Assembly (NCBI RefSeq): GCF_038446665.1
Contig: NZ_CP151802.1
Span: forward strand, 2,356,001-2,420,000
Length of the DNA: 64,000 nt
Reading direction: 5' to 3'
Source of the DNA: Lysobacter sp. FW306-1B-D06B
GTDB lineage: Bacteria > Pseudomonadota > Gammaproteobacteria > Xanthomonadales > Xanthomonadaceae
Shown here: positions 42,213-51,793 of the stretch, piece by piece
Numbering within the stretch: the stretch's first letter is position 1
Layout of the letters: the number at the start of each line of letters is the position of its first letter
Notes under the pieces: generated by a model
Seen by the model: only the letters and a program-made list of their open reading frames with translations
Databases searched by the model: none
Told to the model about the DNA's origin: nothing
Translations under genes and position numbers: made by a program

Positions 42213-44009
42213 TCAAGGCGCCGCGCCAGCCGTGCCCGTGTCGCCCGCGAGGGGGCGTCGATCGTCGTCGGCCAGGGCCTGCTGGAGTCCGTCGCGCAGT
42301 TGTGCGGGGCGGCCGATGGAATTCCACACCGGATCCCGTCCGAAACGCACGAAGTAAGTGGACAGGAATGCGCGTCGGTCTTCAGGCAAAGTCGCCATGA
42401 GGTCCGGTTCGAAATTCGCCTGCGCCGACGGGGGGCCATAGCCCATCAGCGTCAGCAGCGTGGGATAGACGTTGAAATGGGTCGTCTTGTCCTGGTTGCG
42501 CCGCGAGGCATCGCGCAGCAACGGCGAGAGTTCGGCATTGCGCGTGATCGCCGCCATCGGCACGCGGCCTTCGCCCGCCGAAGCGCGGCCGGGGGTGCAG
42601 TGCGTCTGCTCGCCGGGGCTTCCGTCTTCGTGGAAGTTCTGGCCGTGGTCGGCGGTGTAGAGGATCAAGGTGTCCGACAGATCCACGTTCGCCAGCGCCT
42701 CGCGGAAGAAGCCGCGCGTGTTCCAGGCCACGCAGTTGCGGTAGCTGTTGACCTGGCGCCAGCGTTGTTCGGCGTTCTCGGCCAGGCGGTAGCCCGTGCC
42801 GTCGTCGGCTTCCTTCGACAGGAACGTGCGCGGCATCGTGGGCGAGTACAGCGTGTTCGCCGTCGGATACTTGCCCTCGTACGGGAAGTGGCAACCCATC
42901 TTGTTGACGTAGGTGAAGCTGGGGCGGTCGCGCAGCAGCACGCTGTTGAGCAGGCGGCCGGCCTGGATGTCCTTCGCGTCCGGCGCGTATGCGGTGCCGA
43001 CCTGGACGAACTCGTCGATCTCGCCCACTTCGCGCTTGTCCATGAAGTTCTGCAACTTGCCGTCGTTGCGCTGTGCGTCGATGTAGACCGTGCGGTAGCC
43101 GGCGCGGGATGCGTAGCGCCAGAACGATGGGTTGATCTGCAGGTCCTTGAGGTAGCTGTCGCGGGTGACGCCGTAGCGCACGCTGGCGTTGGAGGTGGAC
43201 GAGCAGTTGGCCGACGAGGCCGCGACGCCGAAGTTGAACAGCGCCGGGCCCAACGGACGCAGTCCCGTTTCCACGCCGTCCTCGACGTTGAGATCGACAT
43301 AGTCGCCGCGCACGCTTTCGTCCATCACCAACACGATGTGGCGGAACGGGCGTTGGCCCAGGTGCGCCAGCGCGATGTCCTCGCGCTCCGGTGCGGGAGG
43401 TGCCAGAAGCTTTTCAGCGCTGAGCACGCCGGCGAACGCCGCGGTGTTGTACTGGCCGGGAAAACCGTTGGAGCCTTCACCACCGCGCAGGTACAGGATC
43501 GCGCCGATCGCCAGGATCGGCAGGAACTGGAGCAGTCCCGGATTGCGCTGCGGCCAGCGCAGCAGCGAGGCGGAGTTGGGCGGCGCCAGCCACGGCGGCA
43601 GATTGATCGCGATCACGCCCAGCGCCGACCACGCGACGGCCTGCAGCACCTGCGTGTCGTGGAAGCCTTTCAGGTTGCTGGCGAAGCCGATCAGGCCCAG
43701 CAGTTGTTCGAATTCGAGCAGACCAAGATGCCGCGAGACGATCAGCGCGTGGGCGAGGGTGAAGGTGCTGCCGAGGAAGAAGATCGCGCTCCATACGAGG
43801 CGTGTGACCGCACGCGCATGGAACGCGAGTACCAGCATCGAGACGATGCACAACAGCCAGACCGCGGCGAACACCGCCAGGCCGGGTTGCAGCCCGATGT
43901 GGGCCACGCGCTCGGCGAGCAGGCGGTTGGTGCCAAGCAGATAGATGCCGATCAGGACCAGCTTCACCACGATCCATGCAGCCGGAAACCTCGATACCCA
44001 TCCGCCCAT
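42213..44009 (-). CDS. Membrane sulfatase-like hydrolase / phosphoethanolamine transferase-like protein
   Basis: This 598-aa protein has four to five N-terminal membrane helices and a periplasmic alkaline-phosphatase-superfamily domain. HIVLVMDESVRGDY holds the first metal ligands, the nucleophile region reads SSANCSSTSNASVRYG, and LYTADHGQNFHEDG holds late ligands, followed by a HCTPG segment. The layout is like EptA/OpgE phosphoethanolamine or phosphoglycerol transferases. The nucleophile context differs from EptA, so substrate and reaction are open: lipid A, EPS or membrane glycan. It lies next to galE, facing it. Whether it belongs to the EPS locus is unclear. Confidence 0.75.
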   Translation of the reverse strand: MGGWVSRFPAAWIVVKLVLIGIYLLGTNRLLAERVAHIGLQPGLAVFAAVWLLCIVSMLVLAFHARAVTRLVWSAIFFLGSTFTLAHALIVSRHLGLLEFEQLLGLIGFASNLKGFHDTQVLQAVAWSALGVIAINLPPWLAPPNSASLLRWPQRNPGLLQFLPILAIGAILYLRGGEGSNGFPGQYNTAAFAGVLSAEKLLAPPAPEREDIALAHLGQRPFRHIVLVMDESVRGDYVDLNVEDGVETGLRPLGPALFNFGVAASSANCSSTSNASVRYGVTRDSYLKDLQINPSFWRYASRAGYRTVYIDAQRNDGKLQNFMDKREVGEIDEFVQVGTAYAPDAKDIQAGRLLNSVLLRDRPSFTYVNKMGCHFPYEGKYPTANTLYSPTMPRTFLSKEADDGTGYRLAENAEQRWRQVNSYRNCVAWNTRGFFREALANVDLSDTLILYTADHGQNFHEDGSPGEQTHCTPGRASAGEGRVPMAAITRNAELSPLLRDASRRNQDKTTHFNVYPTLLTLMGYGPPSAQANFEPDLMATLPEDRRAFLSTYFVRFGRDPVWNSIGRPAQLRDGLQQALADDDRRPLAGDTGTAGAAP

Positions 44010-44196
44010 GCGATCGAGCCCCCCGTTGCTCCGTTACCCCTTCCAGCGTCCCTTGCGGGCAGTGGAGGGACGGAAACCGCTTGTATGCCCGGCGCGCGGC
44101 CGGATTCCGGCCGCCGACCCTTCGGCAAGGGAAGGTGGCCTCATTCCGGGCTAACGCAAGGCGGGGGCGACGTCGGTCGCGTGCCCGGACGAACGG

Positions 44197-45045
44197 TCAG
44201 GGCGAGGGATCCAGCAGTGCCTCGACGACGGCGTCGGGCTGCTTCATCCAGGCGTAGTGATCGGCGCGCGCGCCCAGCGCGGAGGCGCTCAGCACGTCGA
44301 TGCGCGCATTGGCGCGGCGCAGCTTGGACAACAGGAAGTCCAGCGAGGACGGCGGCCCGAGCCAGTCCTGTGCGAGCACGACGGCGCGCACGTCCAGCGT
44401 GAGCGCGGCCATCGCCGCTTCCAGGTCCAGATCGACGCCTTGCGCCGCATAGCGGCCGGACAGGCCGGTGCGGCTCCAGTCGTGGATGACGCCGCGCGCT
44501 TCCTGGCCTCCGAAGCCGATGCGGCGACCGGGCAGGGCACCGTGGAACTGCGCCAGCCAGGCCAGGAATCGATACACGAACGGCAGCCAGCACGCGGTGC
44601 GTAGCGGAAAGGCGCGCCAGTACGGGGCGCCACTGCCGACCAGCCACAGCCGCTGCGCGCTCTCCGGCGACAGGCCGAGGCGGCAGCAGGCAAGCTGCCC
44701 ACCGAGGCTGTGGCCGCCCAGGATGCGCGGTGTGTCGGGCGCGTGCTGTGCGACGAGTGCCTCGCTGGCGGGGATGTCGAGGGTGAGCAGTTCGCGATAA
44801 CCCCAGTCGCTGCCGCGCCCGGCGCGCAGGCTGCTGGAGCCCGCGCCGCGCCATTCATGCAGGAAAACCGCGACGCCGCGCCGCGCGAGGGCTTCGGCAA
44901 AGGGCAGGTAGTGCTTGGCGCCTATGCCCATCGCCGGCAACCACAGCAGACTTGCGTGAGGCGCGGACGGAATGCGCGCGATCAGCTGGAAGCGATGGCC
45001 GTCGGCGCTTTGGGCGTCGAGGTCGAGCGCCTTTACGGACTGCAT
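44197..45045 (-). CDS. Alpha/beta hydrolase (serine nucleophile)
   Basis: This 282-aa protein has LLWLPAMGIGAKHYLPFAEALARRGVAVFLHEWRGAGSSS (oxyanion region), the nucleophile elbow GGHSLGGQ, and a late DHYAWMK with the probable catalytic His. It resembles the YheT/poly(3-hydroxybutyrate)-associated hydrolases of xanthomonads with unknown substrate. It starts 10 bp after the thiD stop, so it is cotranscribed with thiD and the DUF1275 gene. No signal peptide is seen, so it is cytoplasmic. Confidence 0.78.
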   Translation of the reverse strand: MQSVKALDLDAQSADGHRFQLIARIPSAPHASLLWLPAMGIGAKHYLPFAEALARRGVAVFLHEWRGAGSSSLRAGRGSDWGYRELLTLDIPASEALVAQHAPDTPRILGGHSLGGQLACCRLGLSPESAQRLWLVGSGAPYWRAFPLRTACWLPFVYRFLAWLAQFHGALPGRRIGFGGQEARGVIHDWSRTGLSGRYAAQGVDLDLEAAMAALTLDVRAVVLAQDWLGPPSSLDFLLSKLRRANARIDVLSASALGARADHYAWMKQPDAVVEALLDPSP

Positions 45046-45055
45046 TCGCGTTGCG

Positions 45056-45873
<818 letters not shown>

Positions 45874-45877
<4 letters not shown>

Positions 45878-46554
45878 GGCGACAGTGTGCCTGCCGGACC
45901 GCGGTGCAGGCGATAGGCGACGTACGCCACTCCGGTCACGCCGGTGATTGCGGCGGGCACGTACAAGGCGCGGTAGCCCAGGTGCGGAAACAGCAGCGCG
46001 CCGACCACGCCGCCGAGCAGGAAGCCGCCGATGATCGACAGGCACAGCCACAGCCGGCGTGGTTCGGCCGGCACGCCGCGCAGGCGGTGGCCGAGGAAGA
46101 CGCCCAGGTCGGTGAACATGCCGGTGAGGTGCGAGGTGCGTACCAGCGTTCCGCTGTAGGTGGCGGTCATCGCGTTCTGCAGGCCGCAGGCCATCGCCGC
46201 GAGCGCGGCACCGGCGATCTGCTGGCGTTCGAACAGCGGCACGGCGGCGACGAGCAGCGCCGACTCGATCGCCAGTGCCACGCCGTAGCGGCGGCCCAAT
46301 CGCAGCGTGCTGTCCTGGATGATGAGCCCGCTCAGCACCGCGCCGCCGACGAACGACAGCACCACGGTCAGCAGATGCCATGAAGCGCGGGTATCGCCCT
46401 GTGCGAGCGATGCGCCGAGCAGGGTCGTCGTGCCGGTGAGGTGGGTGATGGCCTGGTGTTCGAAACCCAGGTAACCCACGACATTCACCATGCCCGCCAC
46501 CAAAGCGAGCGTCGCGGCGCCGAGCCAGACCCAGGCGGGAAGGCGTTTGATCAT
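45874..46554 (-). CDS. DUF1275 (YoaK-like) membrane protein
   Basis: This 226-aa inner-membrane protein has about six helices. It contains [14 protein letters not shown] and the family hallmark [26 protein letters not shown]. The function is not established for the family. It is the first gene of the unit DUF1275-thiD-hydrolase, with a 4-bp overlap to thiD. Confidence 0.88.
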
Positions 46555-46624
46555 GGAGCGACGCAGCCCGTTCGAAGTGGATGCGTTGCATTGTGCCTGA
46601 CGGCAACCAGGCTCCCCACTCCAA

Positions 46625-46652
46625 CCCCCCTCCCGCGAGCGGGAGAGGGGCT
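46625..46652 (-). terminator. Hairpin downstream of phoH
   Basis: CCCCTCCCGC / GCGGGAGAGGGG forms a GC-rich stem with a bulge, 17 bp beyond the phoH stop. Similar CCCTCTCCC hairpins are common intergenic elements in xanthomonads, so it may be a repeat rather than a classical terminator. Confidence 0.5.
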
Positions 46653-46668
46653 TATTCGACGCGGTGGT

Positions 46669-48066
46669 TCAGAGCACTTCGGAGGCGTAGTCCGCCAGGC
46701 GCGAGCGCTCGCCGCGACGCAGCGTCACGTGCGCGCTGTGCTCCCAGTTCTTGAAGCGGTCCACGGCGTAGGTGAGGCCCGAGGTGGTCTCGGTGAGGTA
46801 CGGCGTGTCGATCTGCTCCACGTTGCCCAGGCAGACGATCTTCGTGCCCGGGCCGGCGCGGGTGATCAGCGTCTTCATCTGCTTGGGCGTGAGGTTCTGC
46901 GCTTCGTCCAGGATCAGCCAGCGGTTGAGGAAGGTGCGGCCGCGCATGAAGTTGAGCGAGCGGATCTTGATGCGGCTGGCGAGCAGGTCGTTGGTCGCCG
47001 CACGGCCCCAGCTGCCGCCGTCCTGGTTGTGCGTGAGCACTTCCAGGTTGTCGGTCAGCGCGCCCATCCACGGCGTCATCTTTTCCTCTTCGGTGCCGGG
47101 CAGGAAGCCGATGTCCTCGCCCACGCTCACCGTCGCGCGGGTCATGATGATTTCGCGGTAACGCTGCTGGTCCATCGTCTGCGCCAGGCCCGCGGCGAGC
47201 GCGAGCAGCGTCTTGCCGGTGCCGGCGGTGCCGAGCAGGGTGACGAAATCGATCTCCGGATCCATCAGCGCGTTGAGCGCGAAGTTCTGCTCGCGGTTGC
47301 GCGCGGCGATGCCCCACACCGCGTGCTGGTGGTGGCGGTAGTCGTCGACGATCTGCAACACCGCCTTCTCGTCGGTGACGCGCGCGACCTTCAGTTCGGA
47401 TTCCTCGTCGCCGGGCAGGTAGAGGAACTGGTTGGGATGGAAGTCGTCTTCGTCGCGACGGGAGATTTCGTAGAACGTGCGGCCCTTCTCGGTCCAGGAC
47501 TTGAGGTCCTTGCCGTAGCGCTGCCAGAAGTCTTCCGGCAGCGCGGTCGCGCCGGTGTACAGCAGGCTGAAGTCGTCCAGCGCGCGGTCGTTCTCGTAGT
47601 CCTCCGATGCGATGCCGGCGATGGACGCCTTGATGCGCAGGTTGATGTCCTTGGAGATGAACACCACCGGCACGCCCGGCTCGCTTTCCTTCAGCGCCAG
47701 GATCGAACCCAGGATGTGGTTGTCCGGGATCACCGCGCCGAAGCGCTTGCCGGAGTCGAAATCGCGCGTCTGGAAACGCAGCCGGCCGATGCTCTGCTCG
47801 CCGCGCAGCTGCAGGCCCTGCGGGCGGCTGAGCGGGATGCCGGTGGAGATCTTGTCGCTGCCCTGCGCTTCGATCAGCTCATTGAGGAACCGGCTGACCT
47901 GGCGGGCGTTGCGGCTGGCTTCGGAGTTGCCTTTCTTGGCGTTGTCGAGTTCCTCGATGACCTGCATCGGCAGGAAGACATCGTGCTCCTCGAATTTGAA
48001 CAGCGCGGTCGGGTCGTGCATGAGGACGTTGGTGTCGAGCACGTAGATCCGCTTGCTTCTGGTCAT
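46669..48066 (-). CDS. phoH: PIN-PhoH family ATPase/ribonuclease
   Basis: This 465-aa two-domain protein has an N-terminal PIN nuclease domain (about 1-140: YVLDTNVLMHDPTALF, VIEELDNAKKG) and a C-terminal PhoH ATPase domain (about 225-460). The ATPase domain has Walker A LLGTAGTGKTLLA, Walker B RWLILDEAQNLTPKQMK and GPGTKIVCLGNVEQID. Such PhoH2-type proteins are RNA helicase/ribonucleases; the biological role is not settled. It is a stand-alone minus-strand gene, with bcp 176 bp upstream. Confidence 0.93.
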   Translation of the reverse strand: MTRSKRIYVLDTNVLMHDPTALFKFEEHDVFLPMQVIEELDNAKKGNSEASRNARQVSRFLNELIEAQGSDKISTGIPLSRPQGLQLRGEQSIGRLRFQTRDFDSGKRFGAVIPDNHILGSILALKESEPGVPVVFISKDINLRIKASIAGIASEDYENDRALDDFSLLYTGATALPEDFWQRYGKDLKSWTEKGRTFYEISRRDEDDFHPNQFLYLPGDEESELKVARVTDEKAVLQIVDDYRHHQHAVWGIAARNREQNFALNALMDPEIDFVTLLGTAGTGKTLLALAAGLAQTMDQQRYREIIMTRATVSVGEDIGFLPGTEEEKMTPWMGALTDNLEVLTHNQDGGSWGRAATNDLLASRIKIRSLNFMRGRTFLNRWLILDEAQNLTPKQMKTLITRAGPGTKIVCLGNVEQIDTPYLTETTSGLTYAVDRFKNWEHSAHVTLRRGERSRLADYASEVL

Positions 48067-48241
48067 CGAACACTCCGGAGCGAGTGAGACAGCGTGGAGA
48101 ACGGTGGCTGATGGAACGATTTACTGCGTTGTGCGTTCGGAAACCTGACTGCGGCACATGCAAGACGCGGACCGCGCGCGCACGGCGACGCCGCCGTGGC
48201 CCGCGGGGCGGGACGGCGGCGCGAAGGGCAGGCGGAGGGGG

Positions 48242-48724
48242 TCACTGCGTTGCGTGTTCCTTGAGCGCGTCGAGTACGGCCTGGGCATGGCCGGGCACCT
48301 TGACCGGGCGCCATGACTGGGCGATGACGCCCTTGGGGTCGATCAGGACGGTGCTGCGCTCCACGCCGACGTACTCGCGGCCGTAGAGCTTCTTGGGCTT
48401 GATCACGCCGAAGGCGTTGCACAGCGCTTCGTCGCCGTCGCTGACCAGGTCGAACTTGAAGCCCTGCTTGGCGCAGAAGTTCTGGTGCGATTTGATCGAG
48501 TCGCGCGAGACGCCCAGCACGGTGGCGCCGGCCTTCTTGAACTTCGGCAGCAGGGCGTTGAAGTCGATGCCCTCGGTGGTGCAGCCGGGCGTGCTGTCCT
48601 TCGGGTAGAAGTACAGGACCAGCCACTGGCCGGTGAAATCCTTGAGCGAGGCGGTTTCACCGCTGGACAGCGCCAGGGGCAGGGCGGAAACGGTCTTGGG
48701 AATTCGGTCGCCGGTGTCGAGCAT
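48242..48724 (-). CDS. bcp: Peroxiredoxin, BCP/PrxQ type
   Basis: This 160-aa thiol peroxidase reduces hydroperoxides. The peroxidatic Cys lies in DSTPGCTTE (about residue 48), in the usual YFYPKDSTPGCT context. No Cys lies five residues later, so the resolving Cys is probably one of the later ones (NFCAKQ, ALCNAF). KPKKLYGREYVGVERSTVLID completes the family pattern. It lies 71 bp downstream of gcvR on the same strand, an order seen in other xanthomonads. Confidence 0.93.
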   Translation of the reverse strand: MLDTGDRIPKTVSALPLALSSGETASLKDFTGQWLVLYFYPKDSTPGCTTEGIDFNALLPKFKKAGATVLGVSRDSIKSHQNFCAKQGFKFDLVSDGDEALCNAFGVIKPKKLYGREYVGVERSTVLIDPKGVIAQSWRPVKVPGHAQAVLDALKEHATQ

Positions 48725-48795
48725 CGTACTTCTTCATCGCTCCTGCGCTGGCCCGCTGCGGGTACCAACTTGCCGCGTTCGCGCGCGTTTCGCAA

Positions 48796-49356
48796 TCAGA
48801 ACTTCATGGGGTCCATGATCGCGTCGAGGTTGAGGTGGTCGCAGAACTCCAGGAAGTCGTCGCGCAGCGCCGCGATGTGCATGCTCGACGGCACGCCGAT
48901 GGTGATCTGCGCCGAGAACATCTCCGCGCCCGTCTGCATGGCGCGGTAGCGCGAGGAATGCAGGCTTTCGATGGTGATGCCCTGGCGGTCGAAGAAATCG
49001 GCCAGCTGGAACAGGATGCCCGCCTTGTCGGCCGCGACCACTTCGACCACGTACGGCAGCAGGTTGGACTGCGCCTGCTTGGCGCCGGTCCGGTACCACA
49101 CCAGCTTCAGGCCTTCTTCCCGCTCCAGGCGGGTCAGCATGGCCTCCAGCTTGGCGACCGAGTCCCAGGAACCCACCGCCAGCGCGGTCACCGACACGTC
49201 GCGACCGACCGTGGCCAGGCGCGCGTCCACCAGATTGCAGCCCGAATCGGCGATCCGGCGCGTCACCGAAAGCAGCGGCGACTCCGGATGCGTCGTGTAG
49301 GCGTTGATCAGGAGGTGGTTTTCGTTCGGCGACGGCCGGGAAGCGGAATCGGTCAA
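48796..49356 (-). CDS. gcvR: Glycine cleavage system transcriptional repressor GcvR (two ACT domains)
   Basis: This 186-aa ACT-domain regulator is read from a TTG start (TDSASRPSPNENHLLINAY...). The first ACT is about 14-90 (ESPLLSVTRRIADSGCNLVDARLATVG) and the second about 95-180 (VVAADKAGILFQLADFFDRQGITIESL). E. coli GcvR is 190 aa, which favours this start over the 254-aa reading whose first 70 residues look non-coding. It is known to bind glycine and sequester the activator GcvA. It is divergent from dapA. Confidence 0.8.
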   Translation of the reverse strand: MTDSASRPSPNENHLLINAYTTHPESPLLSVTRRIADSGCNLVDARLATVGRDVSVTALAVGSWDSVAKLEAMLTRLEREEGLKLVWYRTGAKQAQSNLLPYVVEVVAADKAGILFQLADFFDRQGITIESLHSSRYRAMQTGAEMFSAQITIGVPSSMHIAALRDDFLEFCDHLNLDAIMDPMKF

Positions 49357-49598
49357 GGCGGCGCCTGCGTCGGGAGCGTGAGCTGCGATACTGAATGGTG
49401 GCCCGTGAGGGGCCCGTGCTTGCCGAGGAGCATACTTGCCCGCGCTTTCGGGCCGCAAGTAACATCGCAAGGCGCTGAGCGCGCGCTCGACACCGCTCGA
49501 ACGCCCCGAGTCGACGACGCAGGTCGACGGCCCGGCCCAACGACCCGTGCGAAATCGCACGGACCTAGAAGCAAACGCGGCCTCGGACCCTGAAGACC

Positions 49599-50504
49599 TT
49601 GCGACTTACCGGCAGCATCACCGCGCTGGCGACGCCTTTCACCGCGTCCGGCGAACTCGACCTCGACGCCTGGAACCGACTGCTCGACGAGCAACTGGAG
49701 TCGGGCACGCAGGGCCTCGTGGTGGCCGGATCGACCGGCGAGGCGGCGGCCTTATTCGACGCCGAATACGACACGCTGCTGCGCACGGCGGTGGAACGCG
49801 TGGCCGGCCGCGTGCCGGTGCTGGCCGGCACCGGCCTGTCGAACACCGCCAAGACCATCGAACTGACCCGCCGCGTTGCGCGCCTGGGCGCCGACGCCGC
49901 GCTGGTCGTGACGCCTCCCTATGTGCGCCCGACCCAGGCCGGCCTGATCGCGCACTACCGCGCCATCGCCGACGACGGCGCACTGCCGCTCGTGCTCTAC
50001 AACGTGCCCGGTCGCACCGGCGGCGACCTGCTGCCGGAAACCGTGGCCGAACTCGCGCCGCATCCGCGCATCGTCGGCATCAAGGAAGCGCGCAGCGAAC
50101 CCGACCGCATGGCCGCGCTGCTGGCGCTCAAGGACAACGGCTTCGCCGTGCTCAGCGGCGACGATCCGACGGCGTGCCGTGCGATGTTCGCCGGCGCCGA
50201 CGGTGTGATCTCGGTCGCGTCCAACGTCGTGCCGCGCGCGTTTCGTCGCCTGGCCGACCTGTCCCGCGCCGGCAAGCGCGACGCGGCGCTGGCACTCGAT
50301 GCGCGTCTGCAACCGGCCTACGATTTCCTCGGCGTCGAGCCCAACCCGATCCCGGTCAAGGCACTGCTGGCGGGAAGGGGCATCGGCCACGGGCTGCGTC
50401 TGCCGCTGCTGTCGCTCTCGGCCGCACACACGGACACCGCGACGGCGATCGCCGCGCTGGTGGCCGAACTCGAACTGGAATGCCGCGAATCGCTCGTGGC
50501 CTGA
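49599..50504 (+). CDS. dapA: 4-hydroxy-tetrahydrodipicolinate synthase
   Basis: This 301-aa lysine/peptidoglycan-precursor enzyme condenses pyruvate with aspartate semialdehyde. Motifs are GSTGEAA (Thr pair of the proton relay), [15 protein letters not shown] (active-site Tyr) and [13 protein letters not shown] with the Schiff-base Lys. The start appears to be TTG at 49599, after GAAGACC; no in-frame ATG is near. It is followed 19 bp later by bamC, as in E. coli. Confidence 0.93.
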   Translation: MRLTGSITALATPFTASGELDLDAWNRLLDEQLESGTQGLVVAGSTGEAAALFDAEYDTLLRTAVERVAGRVPVLAGTGLSNTAKTIELTRRVARLGADAALVVTPPYVRPTQAGLIAHYRAIADDGALPLVLYNVPGRTGGDLLPETVAELAPHPRIVGIKEARSEPDRMAALLALKDNGFAVLSGDDPTACRAMFAGADGVISVASNVVPRAFRRLADLSRAGKRDAALALDARLQPAYDFLGVEPNPIPVKALLAGRGIGHGLRLPLLSLSAAHTDTATAIAALVAELELECRESLVA

Positions 50505-50523
50505 ACCTCTGCAGGAGACTTAC

Positions 50524-51024
50524 ATGCGTCCCAATGTTTCGATGACCCGTGCCGCCGTGGCCGGCCTGTTGCTGGCCGGAATCGTGGTCGGCTCCGGTTG
50601 CAGCTGGTTCCGCAAGGGCAGCGACCTCTACGCCCAGAGCCCGGAAACGCGTCCGCTGGAAGTCCCGCCGGACCTGGACCAGCCGCGCACCGACACTGCG
50701 GTGAACGTACCGTCCGCAGCCGCCGCCAAGGCGATCAGCACCGGCCAGGCCTCCGGCGGCTTCACGCTGCCGATCGCCCGCGAAGAGGCCTACGCCCAGG
50801 TCGGCGAGGCGCTGGCGGCGGTGGAGGGCGTCAACATCACCAGCCGCGCCGAAGCGCTGGGCGTTTACGACGTGGGCTACGAGGGCAGCAACTTCCTCGT
50901 GCGCGTGGCCGGTGCAGGTGCGGGCTCCTACGTTTCGGCCGTCGACCCGCGCGGCCTGCCGGCCACCGGCGATGCGCCGAAGAAGCTGGTCGACACGCTG
51001 CGCACGGCGCTGGGCGCGCAGTAA
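50524..51024 (+). CDS. bamC: Short BamC-like outer-membrane lipoprotein
   Basis: This 166-aa lipoprotein has signal peptide MRPNVSMTRAAVAGLLLAGIVVGSGC (Cys26), then SDLYAQSPETRPLEVPPDLDQP. That N-terminal segment is the part of E. coli BamC that binds BamD. One small alpha/beta domain follows (IAREEAYAQVGEALAAVEGVNITSRAEALGVYDVGYEG). E. coli BamC has about 340 aa with two helix-grip domains, so this is a reduced form. A strong AGGAGAC precedes the start, and the position after dapA matches E. coli nlpB. A strong terminator follows. Confidence 0.75.
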   Translation: MRPNVSMTRAAVAGLLLAGIVVGSGCSWFRKGSDLYAQSPETRPLEVPPDLDQPRTDTAVNVPSAAAAKAISTGQASGGFTLPIAREEAYAQVGEALAAVEGVNITSRAEALGVYDVGYEGSNFLVRVAGAGAGSYVSAVDPRGLPATGDAPKKLVDTLRTALGAQ

Positions 51025-51042
51025 GCGTCGACGCCGCGGCAG

Positions 51043-51080
51043 CACAAAAAACGGGCGCCGTGGGCGCCCGTTTTTTTGTG
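51043..51080. terminator. Bidirectional terminator between bamC and fdxA
   Basis: CACAAAAAACGGGCGCC / GGGCGCCCGTTTTTTTGTG is a long stem with A tract on the left and T tract on the right, midway between two converging genes. It should work on both strands. Confidence 0.95.
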
Positions 51081-51131
51081 CGTCAGCCAGACAGCATCCG
51101 CGCGGCTCAACCGCTCTCGCGGGAAACGGGC

Positions 51132-51455
51132 TCAGCGCTCCAGCAGATCCAGCTTCCCCGGCTTGCCTTCCCACTCCTTCGCGTCCGGCAGCGGGTCCTT
51201 GCGCGTGGTGATCACCGGCCAGGCCTTCGACAGCTCGGCGTTGAGCGCGACATAGCCTTCCTGGCCGGCCGGCACGTCGTCCTCGGGGTAGATGGCATTG
51301 ATCGGGCACTCCGGTTCGCACAGCGTGCAGTCGATGCACTCGTCCGGATCGATCACCAGGAAATTCGGGCCCTCGTGGAAGCAGTCGACCGGGCACACCT
51401 CCACGCAGTCGGTGTACTTGCACTTGATGCAGTTCTCGGTGACGACGAAGGGCAT
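51132..51455 (-). CDS. fdxA: 7Fe ferredoxin FdxA
   Basis: This 107-aa low-potential electron carrier starts [29 protein letters not shown] and has a second cluster motif [12 protein letters not shown]. Together these ligate a [3Fe-4S] and a [4Fe-4S] cluster, as in Azotobacter-type ferredoxins. The C-terminal extension of about 50 residues is normal for the family. The start at 51455 follows from the conserved N-terminus. Confidence 0.95.
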   Translation of the reverse strand: MPFVVTENCIKCKYTDCVEVCPVDCFHEGPNFLVIDPDECIDCTLCEPECPINAIYPEDDVPAGQEGYVALNAELSKAWPVITTRKDPLPDAKEWEGKPGKLDLLER

Positions 51456-51566
51456 GGCGGGAATTTCCGTGGGAAAGGCGCGCGTGAGCAGTGGCGCGGG
51501 AGGTAGTTTAACGATTCGCCGCCGCAGGTCCCAATCCGGGGTTTGGCTGATCGCCGGGGCCGCAAC

Positions 51567-51596
51567 GAAAAAGCCCGCGCATCGCTGCGCGGGCTT
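51567..51596 (-). terminator. Terminator of tRNA-Glu
   Basis: A perfect 9-bp stem (51573-51581 with 51586-51594) with TCGC loop; on the minus strand it is followed by TTTTT. It lies 7 bp beyond the tRNA. Confidence 0.9.
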
Positions 51597-51602
51597 CGGA
51601 AT

Positions 51603-51678
51603 TGGTACTCCCAACGGGATTCGAACCCGTGTTACTGCCTTGAGAGGGCGGTGTCCTAGGCCTCTAGACGATGGGAGC
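51603..51678 (-). tRNA. tRNA-Glu(CUC)
   Basis: Read on the minus strand: acceptor GCUCCCA with UGGGAGU, then A and CCA. The D arm is UCGUCUAGAGGCCUAGGA, and the anticodon loop CUCUCAA gives CUC. The T arm is ACGGGUUCGAAUCCCGU. The anticodon stem CCGCC/GGCAG has a C-A mismatch at the second pair, and the first acceptor pair is G-U. The length is 76 nt with encoded CCA. Confidence 0.95.
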
Positions 51679-51793
51679 GGATGGAGCGGTGAACCCCGCG
51701 GAGGCTCTCAACACAACGCGGCTTGCTAGTATATGCGCCGCCGTAGCCCCAGGCAACGACCATCTTTCAAAGGACCCGCGGCAAGCCCGCCTG

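Noticed and set aside
44010..44196. Small plus-strand frames upstream of the sulfatase-like gene.
   Set aside because: They show no ribosome binding site, conserved motif or typical codon pattern, and they fit the promoter region of the minus-strand gene.
51671..51793. A longer pcnB start.
   Set aside because: It would begin inside the tRNA-Glu gene. MQANIQTHLQ at 51794 opens the conserved sequence.
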